52,844 nt of DNA from Chara braunii (GCA_003427395.1 BFEA01000274.1:1328960-1381803), one strand, 5' to 3'. Shown: positions 34,292 to 44,056, counted from the first letter of the stretch. Program-made: numbers and translations. Notes: generated by a model from the letters alone, not told the origin.

Positions 34292-34691
34292 CTGCACCAG
34301 CCTTCTCAAATCCTTACTGTCTATATCACCCTTTGCACATCATTTTGCCTCGTTCTTGATGATGTTTCCATGAGCTCAAACGCTACGTTCTGCCCTCGAT
34401 CCTCAGTGTGGAAGCTACCTATGCTGCCCACGGTCCTTTATGCATGAAGCTAATCCTTCTTAAGCTGCCATATCCCTGCTCTACATCATTTCCTTCCACC
34501 CGGTCATTTACGTCTCCTTTCTCGCCGTTTCTCCTGCCTTCTTCCGCCTCCGTTAGACCGCGTTCCCCCGTCCCCCACAACGTCTCCGCTTCCCCTCAAC
34601 CACTTTTACTGCATCCTTCTCTCCACTCATTCGAACTTCCAAACCGTTTCAACGTGTGACTTCTCATCTTCAGTATCTTCACTCCGCCTCC

Positions 34692-35587
34692 NNNNNNNNN
34701 NNNNNNNNNNNNNNNNNNNNNNNNNNNNNNNNNNNNNNNNNNNNNNNNNNNNNNNNNNNNNNNNNNNNNNNNNNNNNNNNNNNNNNNNNNNNNNNNNNNN
34801 NNNNNNNNNNNNNNNNNNNNNNNNNNNNNNNNNNNNNNNNNNNNNNNNNNNNNNNNNNNNNNNNNNNNNNNNNNNNNNNNNNNNNNNNNNNNNNNNNNNN
34901 NNNNNNNNNNNNNNNNNNNNNNNNNNNNNNNNNNNNNNNNNNNNNNNNNNNNNNNNNNNNNNNNNNNNNNNNNNNNNNNNNNNNNNNNNNNNNNNNNNNN
35001 NNNNNNNNNNNNNNNNNNNNNNNNNNNNNNNNNNNNNNNNNNNNNNNNNNNNNNNNNNNNNNNNNNNNNNNNNNNNNNNNNNNNNNNNNNNNNNNNNNNN
35101 NNNNNNNNNNNNNNNNNNNNNNNNNNNNNNNNNNNNNNNNNNNNNNNNNNNNNNNNNNNNNNNNNNNNNNNNNNNNNNNNNNNNNNNNNNNNNNNNNNNN
35201 NNNNNNNNNNNNNNNNNNNNNNNNNNNNNNNNNNNNNNNNNNNNNNNNNNNNNNNNNNNNNNNNNNNNNNNNNNNNNNNNNNNNNNNNNNNNNNNNNNNN
35301 NNNNNNNNNNNNNNNNNNNNNNNNNNNNNNNNNNNNNNNNNNNNNNNNNNNNNNNNNNNNNNNNNNNNNNNNNNNNNNNNNNNNNNNNNNNNNNNNNNNN
35401 NNNNNNNNNNNNNNNNNNNNNNNNNNNNNNNNNNNNNNNNNNNNNNNNNNNNNNNNNNNNNNNNNNNNNNNNNNNNNNNNNNNNNNNNNNNNNNNNNNNN
35501 NNNNNNNNNNNNNNNNNNNNNNNNNNNNNNNNNNNNNNNNNNNNNNNNNNNNNNNNNNNNNNNNNNNNNNNNNNNNNNNNNNNNNNN
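34692..35587. other. Assembly gap (896 N)
   Basis: A scaffold gap of 896 unknown bases. Its right edge lies directly in a CT microsatellite. Protein frames drawn through it are meaningless. Confidence 0.99.

Positions 35588-35656
<69 letters not shown>
35588..35656. repeat. Compound microsatellite (CT)n(CA)n at gap edge
   Basis: CT units to 35636, then CA units to 35656. The left part is cut by the gap, so its length is unknown. Confidence 0.97.
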
Positions 35657-36189
35657 GTGTACATACAGAAATTATCGTCAAATGCAATCTTCCTCCCTTC
35701 CTCGCCATCACTCGCAAAGACATACACGGACACCCCTATACACACTACCGTCCAATGGCTCATTACACCAGAGGCCATCGTCTTCCAGTTTATCAATGCC
35801 GCGACCGGTCGTCCAGCACACCTGCGTACCGATCAGAGAGTGCAAGCGTCAACTCCAGGATCTCCTGGAAAGGCCGGACTCTTTTCGCGGTAATCACACA
35901 ACCAATCAGAAGGAGCGACGTCATGTCTCGCATGCTGCGCTCATGTGCTCAGAGAGACCTCACAACACGCGCCAGGGTGCATTTTGGCAATCACGCGGAA
36001 AACTGGGGCATTTCCAGAACCAAAAAAAAAAAAAAAAAATCGCCTCTGTAAACGGAATGCTAGATCGACAGACAGGTGGCAACACTGGTCGTTGACATCC
36101 AACCACTACCCTGCCACGTTTTGCGACGCAGATCTGCTCGGGGAGACGACAACAACAACGTCGGACTACAGAGCAAGCAGACTTGCTCA
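35657..36189. other. Intronic DNA, no gene recognised
   Basis: An A run (36021-36037) is the only notable feature. Confidence 0.5.
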
Positions 36190-38460
36190 GGAAATACTAT
36201 ATATTGATAGATTGACAAATTGACATATGAAGGAGAGACGAATCTGCAAGCACCCCGTTTAGTAACGATTGACAAATTGACAGATGAAGGAGAGGCAAAA
36301 GGAGAGACGAGTCTGCAAATGCACAAGAAAAACATGGAGGATGCAGATAGACAAGCGATAGGGAGAAGACAGGTTTGAGAGAGACAGCAGGCAGAGACAT
36401 ACCGGAGACAGGAAAGAGAGGAGATGCAGAAGTGACAATCCATATAGAGAAGACAGGATGAGAGACCGAGAGAAATGAGACGAGACCGGAGATAAGAGAA
36501 CGAGAGGGAAACCAGAGGGGAAAAGAAGGGCTGGAAAGACGGGCGGAGAAGAAGCGCAGGGGAGATGACAGGCAGGAGAAAGACAGAGGGGGAGCTCTGC
36601 TCTGATATGCAACGCAAATCGAATGCCCAAAGAAAGCCGAACAAGGAAATTCCTTGCCCTTATATGCGAGGAGGATCAAACGAGGGGAGGAAGAACAAGT
36701 CATCAAAGAGCAGAAACGATCAAGAGCAAAAGGACAAGCGGAGGAGAGCAACAGCAGACAAATAGAAAAAAGATAGACAGGAACTGCTGGACAAGAGAAG
36801 AGAAGAGAGAGAGAGAGAGAGGAGAGACCAGGGAGAGATCCAGTGGAAGACCAGACCGGGACGAGGAGGAGAAGGAGCAGCTGTGACATGTGCAAGAGCT
36901 GAGAGCGAGGGGAAAATGCAAGGGCAGACATGCTAAGAACGCAGAGACGTGGAGGCGGCAAGCACGCGAGGAAGACAGGGACGCCAGCGGGACAGCAGAG
37001 AAGGCAGGAAATAAGAGAGAGCCAGAAGGAAGAGATGCCAGAAGGAAGGGAACGCGGCGACGACAGACGCACAGGGAAGAACGGCCAAGAAGAAGAACAG
37101 AAGCACCGAAGGTAGGCTCTTACGGGGCACCATAGAGGCGGTGAAAGGCGCAAGGGAGACGGCCGCAGGCGGCTGAGAAACCAAGGCAGGCGCCAGAGAA
37201 AGACAGTCGACAGAGAAACACAGGAAGGCCCCAGAGGGAGACAGGCAGGCGCAAGGAAGAAAGGCCGGCGCCAGAGAGAAAGAGGGCACCCAAAGTGGGG
37301 CAGAAAGGGATAGGGAGAGGAGAGACAGCAGAGACGCCGCAGAGAAGAGACGGGGAGCAGGGAAGGAAAGAGTGGCACCAGGGACCAAGGAGGGAGAAAG
37401 AGGCACCACGTAAGGGGCTAGAGGTGGTAGGAAGGGAGTAAGAGGCATAAGGGAGGGAGCGAGAGGCACCAGGGAAGAACCGGCCAAGCGCCAGCGAGGG
37501 GGAGTGGACAGGCACCAGGACGGAGAGACAGACACCAGGACGGAGGGAGGGAGAGGAGTCGAGGAGAGCGGCAAGCAGCGGCAAGCACCAGGGCCGCAGC
37601 GCGGAAGGACTAGCGGCTCTTGGCTTGGGAGAGGATCCAAGGTGAGGGGCTCGATGCAAGAGAGAGGCTGCATGAGGGACGACAGACTGCACGGAGGAAA
37701 ATCTTGAGCGAAAAGACGCCAGGGAGAGAAGCCGCGGGTGGGGAGATGACAGGAGAGGTATCCGGTAAAGAGAGGCACCAGAGGATGACAGGCATGAAGG
37801 AGAGAGGAGGAATCAAGGAGAGCCAACAGACAGACAATCACCCAAATAAGAGGAAAACGAGGAGAATGAAACTCGACTACGTATTAGGGGCGGCAAGAGG
37901 ACCGTAAAGAGAAGGGGAGCACAAGGAGGAAGAGAAAAGAGGGATGTGAGAAAGATAGAGAGAAGAGCAGGTAGGTGGGCATACATAGAAGGGAGCCAAA
38001 CAGAAGGAAAGGACGCAACAAAACAGACAGCAGGACGGGGAGGGAGCGGCAATAAGAGCAACAAGGGAACCAAGGGGGTGGAAGGAAAGCAAGAGGGATG
38101 GCACGCTAGCAAAGGACAGTAGACAGCAAGAAGAGAGGAGAGCGAAGAAGAGAGAGAGCGAGAGAAAATGACGAGATGAGACGTCGACAGCGAGCAATGT
38201 AAGAAAGCACCAACTACTGGGGGGGTCACACGAACGACTGGGGGTTCCACAGGGGGGAGGAGAGAAGAAAGAGACTTGAAGAAGATCATAACACGATTTC
38301 AAAGACAAGTGAAAGGACACAGAAAAGAGACGCCAGACGAGTGTGTGAGGAGAGGAAAATTTCGCCAGCTAGCGATCGCCACTCCACCACAGGCACACAG
38401 CAAGAGAGAGTAAAGAAGCGCAAAGAAAAAGAATAGAGGAGAGAAGGGAAGGAGAGAGAG
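36190..38460. repeat. Long polypurine tract with degenerate GAGGCACCAG-type repeats
   Basis: For more than 2 kb the plus strand is very rich in A and G with few T. Recurrent words are GAGAGGCACCAGGGA, GCGCCAGAGAGAAAG, CAGACACCAGGACGGAG and GGAGAGACGAGTCTGCAAA, the last one duplicated near 36230 and 36300. In the kinase transcript this is a polypyrimidine stretch just after the exon 1 donor. Long minus-strand frames (393 and 302 residues) exist because pyrimidine DNA rarely forms stop codons; they are Leu/Ser/Pro-rich and are not genes. Confidence 0.85.
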
Positions 38461-38464
38461 TTAC

Positions 38465-38947
38465 CTCCACGGAGAACTCTCGATCACCTTGATGACTATA
38501 CTGCTTGAGTCTCTTCACAGCGATCTGATGATCGTTCTTCAGCTTACCCTTGTACACGCTGCCAAATCCTCCTTCTCCCAGTTTATTGCCCTCGTTGAAG
38601 TTCACAGTCGCTTCGACCAACTCAGCCAAACTGTAGACTTTACATGGGGGTGTCGTTAAGTGTAACTCAGGCGGCCTGGTCCGATGAGGCTTGCTACTTC
38701 CATTTCTAGGCTTCTTCCTCTCGTGCCCTTTGCTCGGATACCCCTTCCTCACGCACAGGAATACGATAAGCAGGGCCACTAAGAGAACCCCCGCCCCAAT
38801 TATTGTCCCTATCACAACCGCCATGATGGTCCCCACGTTGTGAGGACGGTCCACAGTAGTAGCTCCCGCCGTATCCCCCCTGTTTGACGGAGACTCCCCC
38901 TGAACTGCCGTGAGGGGTATTATTGTTGTCCACACCTGTATAGTCAG
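38465..38947 (-). CDS. Receptor-like kinase, exon 1: transmembrane segment and kinase N-lobe
   Basis: The exon encodes a single membrane span (VGTIMAVVIGTIIGAGVLL continuing VALLIVFLCV, about 38836-38750) followed by a basic stop-transfer segment (RKGYPSKGHERKKPR). A juxtamembrane region (YSLAELVEATVNFNEGNKL) leads into the kinase start with the glycine loop GEGGFGSVYKG and the ATP-binding Lys in IAVKRLKQ. It ends at REFSVE with donor GTAACT. The layout is that of plant RLK/Pelle kinases of type I topology. The upstream limit is uncertain: an AG at about 38948 (ACTATACAG) is one possible acceptor. In-frame sequence further upstream includes a hydrophobic stretch (NLLGLVRTLLTIQVWTTII) that might be a signal peptide or non-coding. 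Confidence 0.85.
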
Positions 38948-39400
38948 CAGTGTCCTCACCAACCCCAACAGGTTGCCACGAGCGCACCCCCTGTCCTTGT
39001 AAGAAAAAGTTTGGCGCCTTTGCTCTGACGCATATAGTCGCCATCTCCCGCCACATTCTTCTCTCTCTNCCACTCTCTCCCCCCCTCTTTNCCNCCCNCC
39101 GACCCCNCCTCTCTTTCCGCCNCCCCCCATGCTTTGCCCCCCCNTCCGCTTTGATAGAGCCTTGCGCCTGCTTTCTCTTCCCTTCTTGTCACATTGACAC
39201 CGACTATGTGACCCTCCGCGACATGAGAATAGCGAAGAGCACGTCCCCTCGCCGTCAGACACACCAGTTGCCTTCCCTCCTCCTCCTCTGAGCCACGTCG
39301 ACTTCGAAGATTTCAACTCTTCCCCGCTTACCCACTACCCGCACAACTTTTCTCCGCTTACCCACCACTACCCGCCACTCTCCTACTGGCGCGCTCACGC
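38948..39400. other. Upstream flank of the kinase exon, low-quality bases
   Basis: The frame of exon 1 stays open on the minus strand to 39316 (an ATG), but 39060-39145 is C-rich with seven single Ns and the translation is low complexity. Whether it is coding, intron or 5' UTR cannot be read from the sequence. Confidence 0.5.
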
Positions 39401-40300
39401 GCATCTTGATCGATTGCACTCTGCGCTCGCGTCGAATGAAACCTCCCTTCCCTCCCTTCCCGCCTCTCCCCCTCACCTTATTACTATTTCGCTTGCGCGC
39501 GATGGCGAAATGCGCTCCCTCCCTCCCTCCCTCCCCTTCTCCCGCTCCTTACCTGCATCGATCACCAAGAAATCACACACACACCTGATGGCGCGCAGCC
39601 GTCGGTCGACTCGCATGCCGCTAGAAAACACCCTACTGCCGCTGACTGCCACTCGTCATCGTCACCGCGCGCTTAGCGATCCGATTGCGCTACCAGTCTC
39701 TCTACTTTCCGCGGGGGCGCGCGCGCGCGGATTTTCTTGTCGTACACCCAATCTTTCTTTGTCCTTCTCCCCGCGGCCCGCGCGCTCGGGAATCCGCTTC
39801 GCTTCGCGCTCGCTCCAAATCTTTCTCCTTCTCCTTCCCCTTCCCCTTCCCCCGGCCCGCGCGCTCAAACCGTAGACCTCCGAGCTCCCAAGGGGGATGC
39901 GCGAGCGGCATCCGATCCTTCGCGCGGCAAGTGTCACTCTCCCCGCGCTTCCCTTTTCCCCCCAACAACCGCCAGCCCAACCTCATTCACGAGGAGAAGA
40001 TAAGAGGAAAGCGAGGGGATACAGGGGGGGATGGCGATAGGCGGGTGGGAGAGCGTCCTAACTACGGCGCAAGCTAATCCGCGGAAGGCACAAGATAACT
40101 TTCGTTTTTCCAACCGTGCGCGGGTCGATGCACGTGCGCGCGCGAAGGTTTACTTGAGAGGTGAGCTGCTTCGCTTGACCGTCTTGAGCGCCGGAGACTA
40201 GACAGCGGAGAGGCATTGCCATCATGTGAGGAAGCGGCCATCACCGCTTCGTCTCCCGCTCGTTGACGATCTGCTGCGCGGTGGGGGCTCGTCCTCCATG
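39400..40300. promoter_or_regulatory. CpG- and GC-rich region upstream of the kinase exon
   Basis: Dense CG dinucleotides (for example GCGCGCGCGCG at 39716-39727 and many CGCGC words) and pyrimidine blocks stand out against the AT-rich surroundings. Its location just upstream of the first recognised kinase exon suggests a promoter or 5' UTR. No TATA box was fixed. Overlapping frames on both strands reflect GC content. Confidence 0.4.
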
Positions 40301-40867
40301 TGCCGATCTACTACGAGCGACCGGACGCCGAGCTCGCGCGCTCATTCCGAGCTGCTACCGGTAGTTCAAGTGGTAGGCGTTGTGGTCGTTGCGCGGTGGT
40401 TGACAACGCACGGTTCCATTCCACAGAAGAGGAGAGAGGAGAGGAGAGGAGAGGAGAGGAGCAAAACGAAGGGCAGGAAGGCGGCAACAAGGAAGAGTAA
40501 TCGTGCACGCCTGATCTTGCGGACAAATAGCTGGAACGCCACCTGCCGTTCCATAACCCCCTCCTCCTCCTCCTCCTCGGTAAGCGCTCCAGGCCCCCTA
40601 ACAGGCCGCTAACGGGACGGCCGTGGTTCCAAGCACAGGCAAATGCCAACGCCGACGTCAACGTCAATGGAAAAGCGCTTGCCACCAGCGAGGGCAGCTA
40701 CGCTGGAGTGGATGCTAATGCTAATCTAACAGCGGAAGTACGGAGTACGACAGCTTGTAATGAATGATCGAAACCGCGTTGCGACCGACAACCGCTTCGA
40801 CGCCACGCTGGCGCGGCTCCGCGCTCATTCCGAACCTACGTACCGTAGCTGCGGACGCTTACGGGGT
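40301..40867. other. GC-rich intergenic DNA with simple repeats
   Basis: A GGAGA minisatellite (40431-40461) and a CTC run (40559-40577) are the only structured parts. No gene recognised. Confidence 0.5.
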
Positions 40868-41020
40868 CCTGGTCCCATTCGCAAAGAGCATGGGGGTTAA
40901 TTCCTGCATCTGGATGTGTTTTGACCAGAGATGCAGAAAAGCAGATCAATCACAACTCTCTGCATATCTCCAGAAACAGGTCCAGATTCAATACAATCCC
41001 TCTTTGCTGGTGGGACCAGG
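40868..41020. mobile_element. Foldback hairpin element, copy A
   Basis: It starts CCTGGTCCCATTCGCAAAGA and ends CTCTTTGCTGGTGGGACCAG. Inside, TGCATCTGGATGTG on the left faces CAGGTCCAGATTCAA on the right. Of the three related hairpins this has the weakest pairing in the middle of the arms. No coding content. Confidence 0.78.
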
Positions 41021-41149
41021 CCGCCGCAAGGCCGGACCCCAGACCAGCAGGCAGTCCGGGCAGTGTAACGCAATCCCCGGCGGGCGTGACCGCGGCTGGG
41101 GCCGGCAAGCAATTCACCAGCCGACCGGCTGCATTACGTATTCACTTGC

Positions 41150-41262
41150 CGACAATCGAAATGTGCAAAATGAGAACGAACTTCCTTCTAGAACACGGCC
41201 AGATGCACGCGCCATAATTTTGTCGTTTTCACATTTCGGAGAGTGGTCTGGGGAGGCCTAAA
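41150..41262. mobile_element. GGCCTCGCTCC-family element, diverged copy
   Basis: Reverse complement starts GGCCTCCCCAGACCACTCTC and CGAAATGTG, and the other end holds AAATGTGCAAAATGAGAACG, both as in the copy at 51658. The outer right end is lost. Confidence 0.6.
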
Positions 41263-41297
41263 GGGAAAGGGAGGGAAAGGGAGGGAAAGGGAGGGAA
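41262..41297. repeat. GGGAAAGGGAGG minisatellite
   Basis: Three 12-bp units of AAAGGGAGGG type in direct order. G-run spacing allows G-quadruplex formation. Confidence 0.93.
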
Positions 41298-41489
41298 ATT
41301 TTGGTTTTTATTTTATTTTATTTAATTCATTTTGTCGGCCACCGGTGCCAGCTGCGCCAGCAGCAGCCGCAGCAGCAGAACGCTGAACGCGCCTTGCTAT
41401 ATACCGATAGAAGGCCTACCGGTAGTACGGGTAGCATAGTCGCACAACTCGCCACATCCGCCAAGATTTCGAATGAGAGCGACGAATAC

Positions 41490-41625
41490 GTCCAGATGAA
41501 TTCAAAATGTTGGCGCATGGCGGGTGATGCAGCCAGGCCCCTATCGGGCGTCAGGGCTGTCCAGATGCATTCAATTCAAAATGTTGGCGCATGGGCGGTG
41601 GCGCAACCAAGCCCCTACAGTAGGC
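41490..41625. repeat. Diverged tandem duplication, about 65 bp
   Basis: TTCAAAATGTTGGCGCATGG with the following GC-rich bases is found at 41500 and again at 41576. Confidence 0.88.
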
Positions 41626-41655
41626 CCTTACTTTTCGTTCTATTTTTCCTTGTAA

Positions 41656-41694
41656 TTGGATCGGTTCTTTTTTTTTTTTTTTTTGGATCGGTTC
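41656..41694. mobile_element. Poly(T)-only insertion with direct repeats
   Basis: TTGGATCGGTTC occurs at 41656-41667 and 41683-41694, separated only by a T run. This looks like a minus-strand poly(A) insertion flanked by a target-site duplication. Confidence 0.68.
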
Positions 41695-41769
41695 TGGATT
41701 TACTATTTGCCGCTCGTCTTTGCGCGGAGGCCATACAATGCTCATCTCTCTTCCCTGTTTGGGGGGCGA

Positions 41770-41926
41770 GGTCCCATTAGCAAAGAGGATCCGATCGAAT
41801 GCCTGAACGTGGACGGTTTATGTGCAGAGATGCAGGAAATCAGTTCGATCTCGATTTCCTGCACCTGTCGACAAAAACACGTCCAGATTCAGGCATTCGA
41901 TCCGATCCTCTTTGCTAGTGGGACCA
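41770..41926. mobile_element. Foldback hairpin element, copy B
   Basis: Ends are GGTCCCATTAGCAAAGAG and CTCTTTGCTAGTGGGACC. The inner arms pair almost perfectly through the copy-specific GATCCGATCGAATGCCTGAA and its complement. A central stem TGCAGGAAATC/GATTTCCTGCA closes the structure. It has the size and shape of a plant miRNA precursor but no evidence of one. Confidence 0.87.
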
Positions 41927-42380
41927 CGCTCCGGATTGTTTCCTTTTGAAGGGGATCGCCGTACTTGCAGCAAGACAGCGCGGGAGTACTCGGCTCTACC
42001 GTAGTAAGCGCCCCCCCCACGACGCCACGCGCGTGTCCACATGGCATATGCTCTCTGGTGCCATCGAGCTCAGCGCGCAGTCCACTCTAAAACATGTAGC
42101 CCTTGCCTTAACCGACCGCTTGGCCCCAATTGTCCCGTGTCCCCGACGCCCCCAGCCCCCCAACGCCCGGCGGCCAAGACTCAACCCGGGAGGCCAGACC
42201 GCCTCTACCTTGGGAGCGCGATCCCGGGCTCGGTCCCACCACCACAGTGTAGGTTACAACTCCTTTTTATTTTTATTTTTGTAATAATCAAACACGGGCC
42301 CAGTGCCCAAGGCTCTTTAGCTTCGGGACGCGACTTCAGCAGGGAAAGGCAGGACTGTTTTATATTACCTGTCTGTAGGT
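41927..42380. other. Intergenic DNA, no gene recognised
   Basis: Proline-rich frames near 42100 are GC-driven. Nothing structured was found. Confidence 0.45.
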
Positions 42381-42429
42381 GCAACCGTTTTTTTTTTTTT
42401 TTTCCCTTTTTAATAAGGCGCAACCGTTT
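42381..42429. mobile_element. Poly(T)-only insertion with direct repeats
   Basis: GCAACCGTTT occurs at 42381-42390 and 42420-42429. Between them are a T run and CCCTTTTTAATAAGGC, so the insert is mostly tail. Confidence 0.6.
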
Positions 42430-42488
42430 AGTTGCGACTGTTTAGTAGTTGTATGTGGGAAGGTGTAACGGTGGGAGGCACGTCAGCC

Positions 42489-42640
42489 GGGGCCAAGTCC
42501 CACTAGCAGCGTTGAGCTACCTCAACGCCTGAATCTGGACGCTTTTGCGGAGATGTGCAGAAATGGTGTTGAGTTTCCTGAACTGCACGTCCAGGTTCAG
42601 GCATTGAGGTAGCTCAACGCTGCTAGTGGGACTTGGCCCC
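42489..42640. mobile_element. Foldback hairpin element, copy C
   Basis: Ends are GGGGCCAAGTCCCACTAGCA and TGCTAGTGGGACTTGGCCCC, perfectly paired. The arm then carries a copy-specific GCGTTGAGCTACCTCAAC, also paired with its opposite arm, followed by the family words CGCCTGAATCTGGACG / CGTCCAGGTTCAGGC. Arm mismatches are about two in 55 bases. Confidence 0.92.
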
Positions 42641-43103
42641 AGGGAGAGGCAGGGTCCGACTTTTCTTTTTTTTTCTTTTTTTTTCACAAAATCATTCAGA
42701 GGCCGGTGGATCCGACATTTGGCGAGAACGCTTCAAAAAAAAAAAATAATAATAATAATAAAATAATAATAATAAATTGCGATATTGTGATGTCCACCTA
42801 TCCATTCGATTCTCATAGAGCCAACGGCCTTTCTTCCTTGAGCTTTCTTTTCGCCTTGGAGAGCTTGGAGACCTTGGAGGCCGGACTGTTGGGACGTTGC
42901 ATGCGCTTACTGCGAAGAGGGTAGGCAGTAGCTCTCATCCTTTATTGCAATTTAGGCTGGGGGGCTCGAGCGCATGATCTGTCTTCTACCACCAGTTACT
43001 TGTGTACCACTCAGGCCCAGGGCCCAGCGTCTTACCTCTCATGATGAGCAACAGAGAAAGCTCTGACATCTGACGCTCCAACCGGAAACGGGCCCTGACA
43101 CAG

Positions 43104-43106
<3 letters not shown>
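42641..43106. other. Intergenic DNA, no gene recognised
   Basis: T-rich and AAT-rich simple sequence occurs at 42661-42684 and 42735-42776. Nothing else was identified. Confidence 0.5.

Positions 43107-43148
<42 letters not shown>
43107..43148. repeat. AG microsatellite, 21 units
   Basis: Pure AG repeat followed by A-rich DNA. Confidence 0.98.
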
Positions 43149-43154
<6 letters not shown>

Positions 43155-43235
43155 AAAAAAGAAAAAAAAAAGGGAGTATCTATAGTTGTACACATCTACC
43201 CTTGTTCTTTTGTCATAGTTAGGGCATGCTCACAC

Positions 43236-43312
43236 TACCGGCTTCACCCGAATAACGCCCCATCATTATAGCTCTGTATTTTGGGGCAACTTCATAGGTC
43301 GAGGTGAAGCGA
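43236..43312. mobile_element. CTACCG-family inverted-repeat element
   Basis: The left end CTACCGGCTTCACCCGAATA and ACGCCCCA faces TTTTGGGGCAACTTCATAGG and GAGGTGAAGCG. The left end resembles the 3796 copy. A 45-base A run begins at 43330, just outside. Confidence 0.58.
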
Positions 43313-43329
43313 TAATGGGCCTCGCTTTG

Positions 43330-43377
<48 letters not shown>

Positions 43378-44056
43378 TACAATAGGGGGGGGGACGGCCG
43401 CGCCACGAAACAGCGCTAAGGTGCGCTAATTCTGCGTTAACGCAGCGATTAGCGTGAGCCCAAGAGAACGTAGTATTACGGTATTCCCGAGGCGCTATCG
43501 TAATGCGCACTTTAATCGCTGGTTCCTTTTTAGTGACGTGTTGGGAATGTCGCGGGTTTTACGGTGAATTGTCTATGTGGCGTTCTCTCACTTCCGCGTG
43601 GTATGGACAATACGACGTTTCCCCTAGGGAAGACCTAGGGACAGGAAGAAGCTGTCCTCCTTTCGGGCTCCCTTCCCTCTGAGCTGAAGACGTTGCGCCG
43701 AAGACTCAAGGTAATGAGAATCTACTGGCTAGGGCTGTGTCTTTCGACCCTTGAGAAATGAGCCACGACTTCGGGATAAACAAAGGTTTTAGTCCAGGTG
43801 CATGTTCAGTGGAGTGTACATCTCTAAAATATCAATTCCTGCATTTTGTAAGCATAGAATATTTTATTACGTTGCAAGGGGATTTCACGTTCGGCACTAT
43901 CGAGTTGGAACAGTGTTGATTCCTCTTTTCTTTTGGTGGTTTCTTCGCCAATAGCTTAGTGGAGTTTTATGTGTTTGTTGGGCTGGAGTACGACGTTGTT
44001 TTAGTTTCCAGTTTGCCCTCTAAAAAACATATAGGTTCTGGGTAAGGAGGAGAAGG

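Larger units (their letters stand above)
6897..38464 (-). other. Intron 1 of the receptor-like kinase (about 31.6 kb)
   Basis: It is bounded on the minus strand by GTAACT (38464) and TTCTTGCAG (6897). Frame and domain continuity across the joint are exact (REFSVE then VETISRV). It contains a full-length but dead LINE in the opposite orientation, truncated LINE tails, U6 retrocopies, a SINE, many small inverted-repeat elements, an assembly artefact at 17.9 kb, an N gap at 34.7-35.6 kb and a purine tract. The true length may differ because of the artefact and the gap. Confidence 0.82.
2533..38947 (-). other. Receptor-like kinase gene, span of recognised exons
   Basis: Three minus-strand exons (about 38947-38465, 6896-6694, 3370-2533) join to one continuous plant receptor-like kinase. 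Exon 1 ends in codon phase 0 at a GTAACT donor. Exon 2 starts after TTCTTGCAG and continues the alpha-C helix without a break. Exon 2 ends two bases into a codon at a GTAGGT donor, and exon 3 supplies the last base after CGTCGTAG, reading GIRYLHEE across the joint. Every kinase subdomain appears once and in order. The gene therefore spans at least 36 kb. No ectodomain exon was recognised upstream, so the 5' end is open. Confidence 0.88.

Noticed and set aside
34596-36095. Open frames of 325-479 residues
   Set aside because: Most of their length is the N gap read as unknown residues.
36197-37841. Long minus-strand open frames (393 and 302 residues)
   Set aside because: They lie in pyrimidine-rich DNA where stop codons are rare, are Leu/Ser/Pro low complexity, overlap each other in different frames and sit within the kinase intron.
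42960-43040. A third truncated LINE tail (GACGCTGGGCCC on the minus strand)
   Set aside because: Only about 13 bases match; the hairpin does not close and no poly(A) follows.
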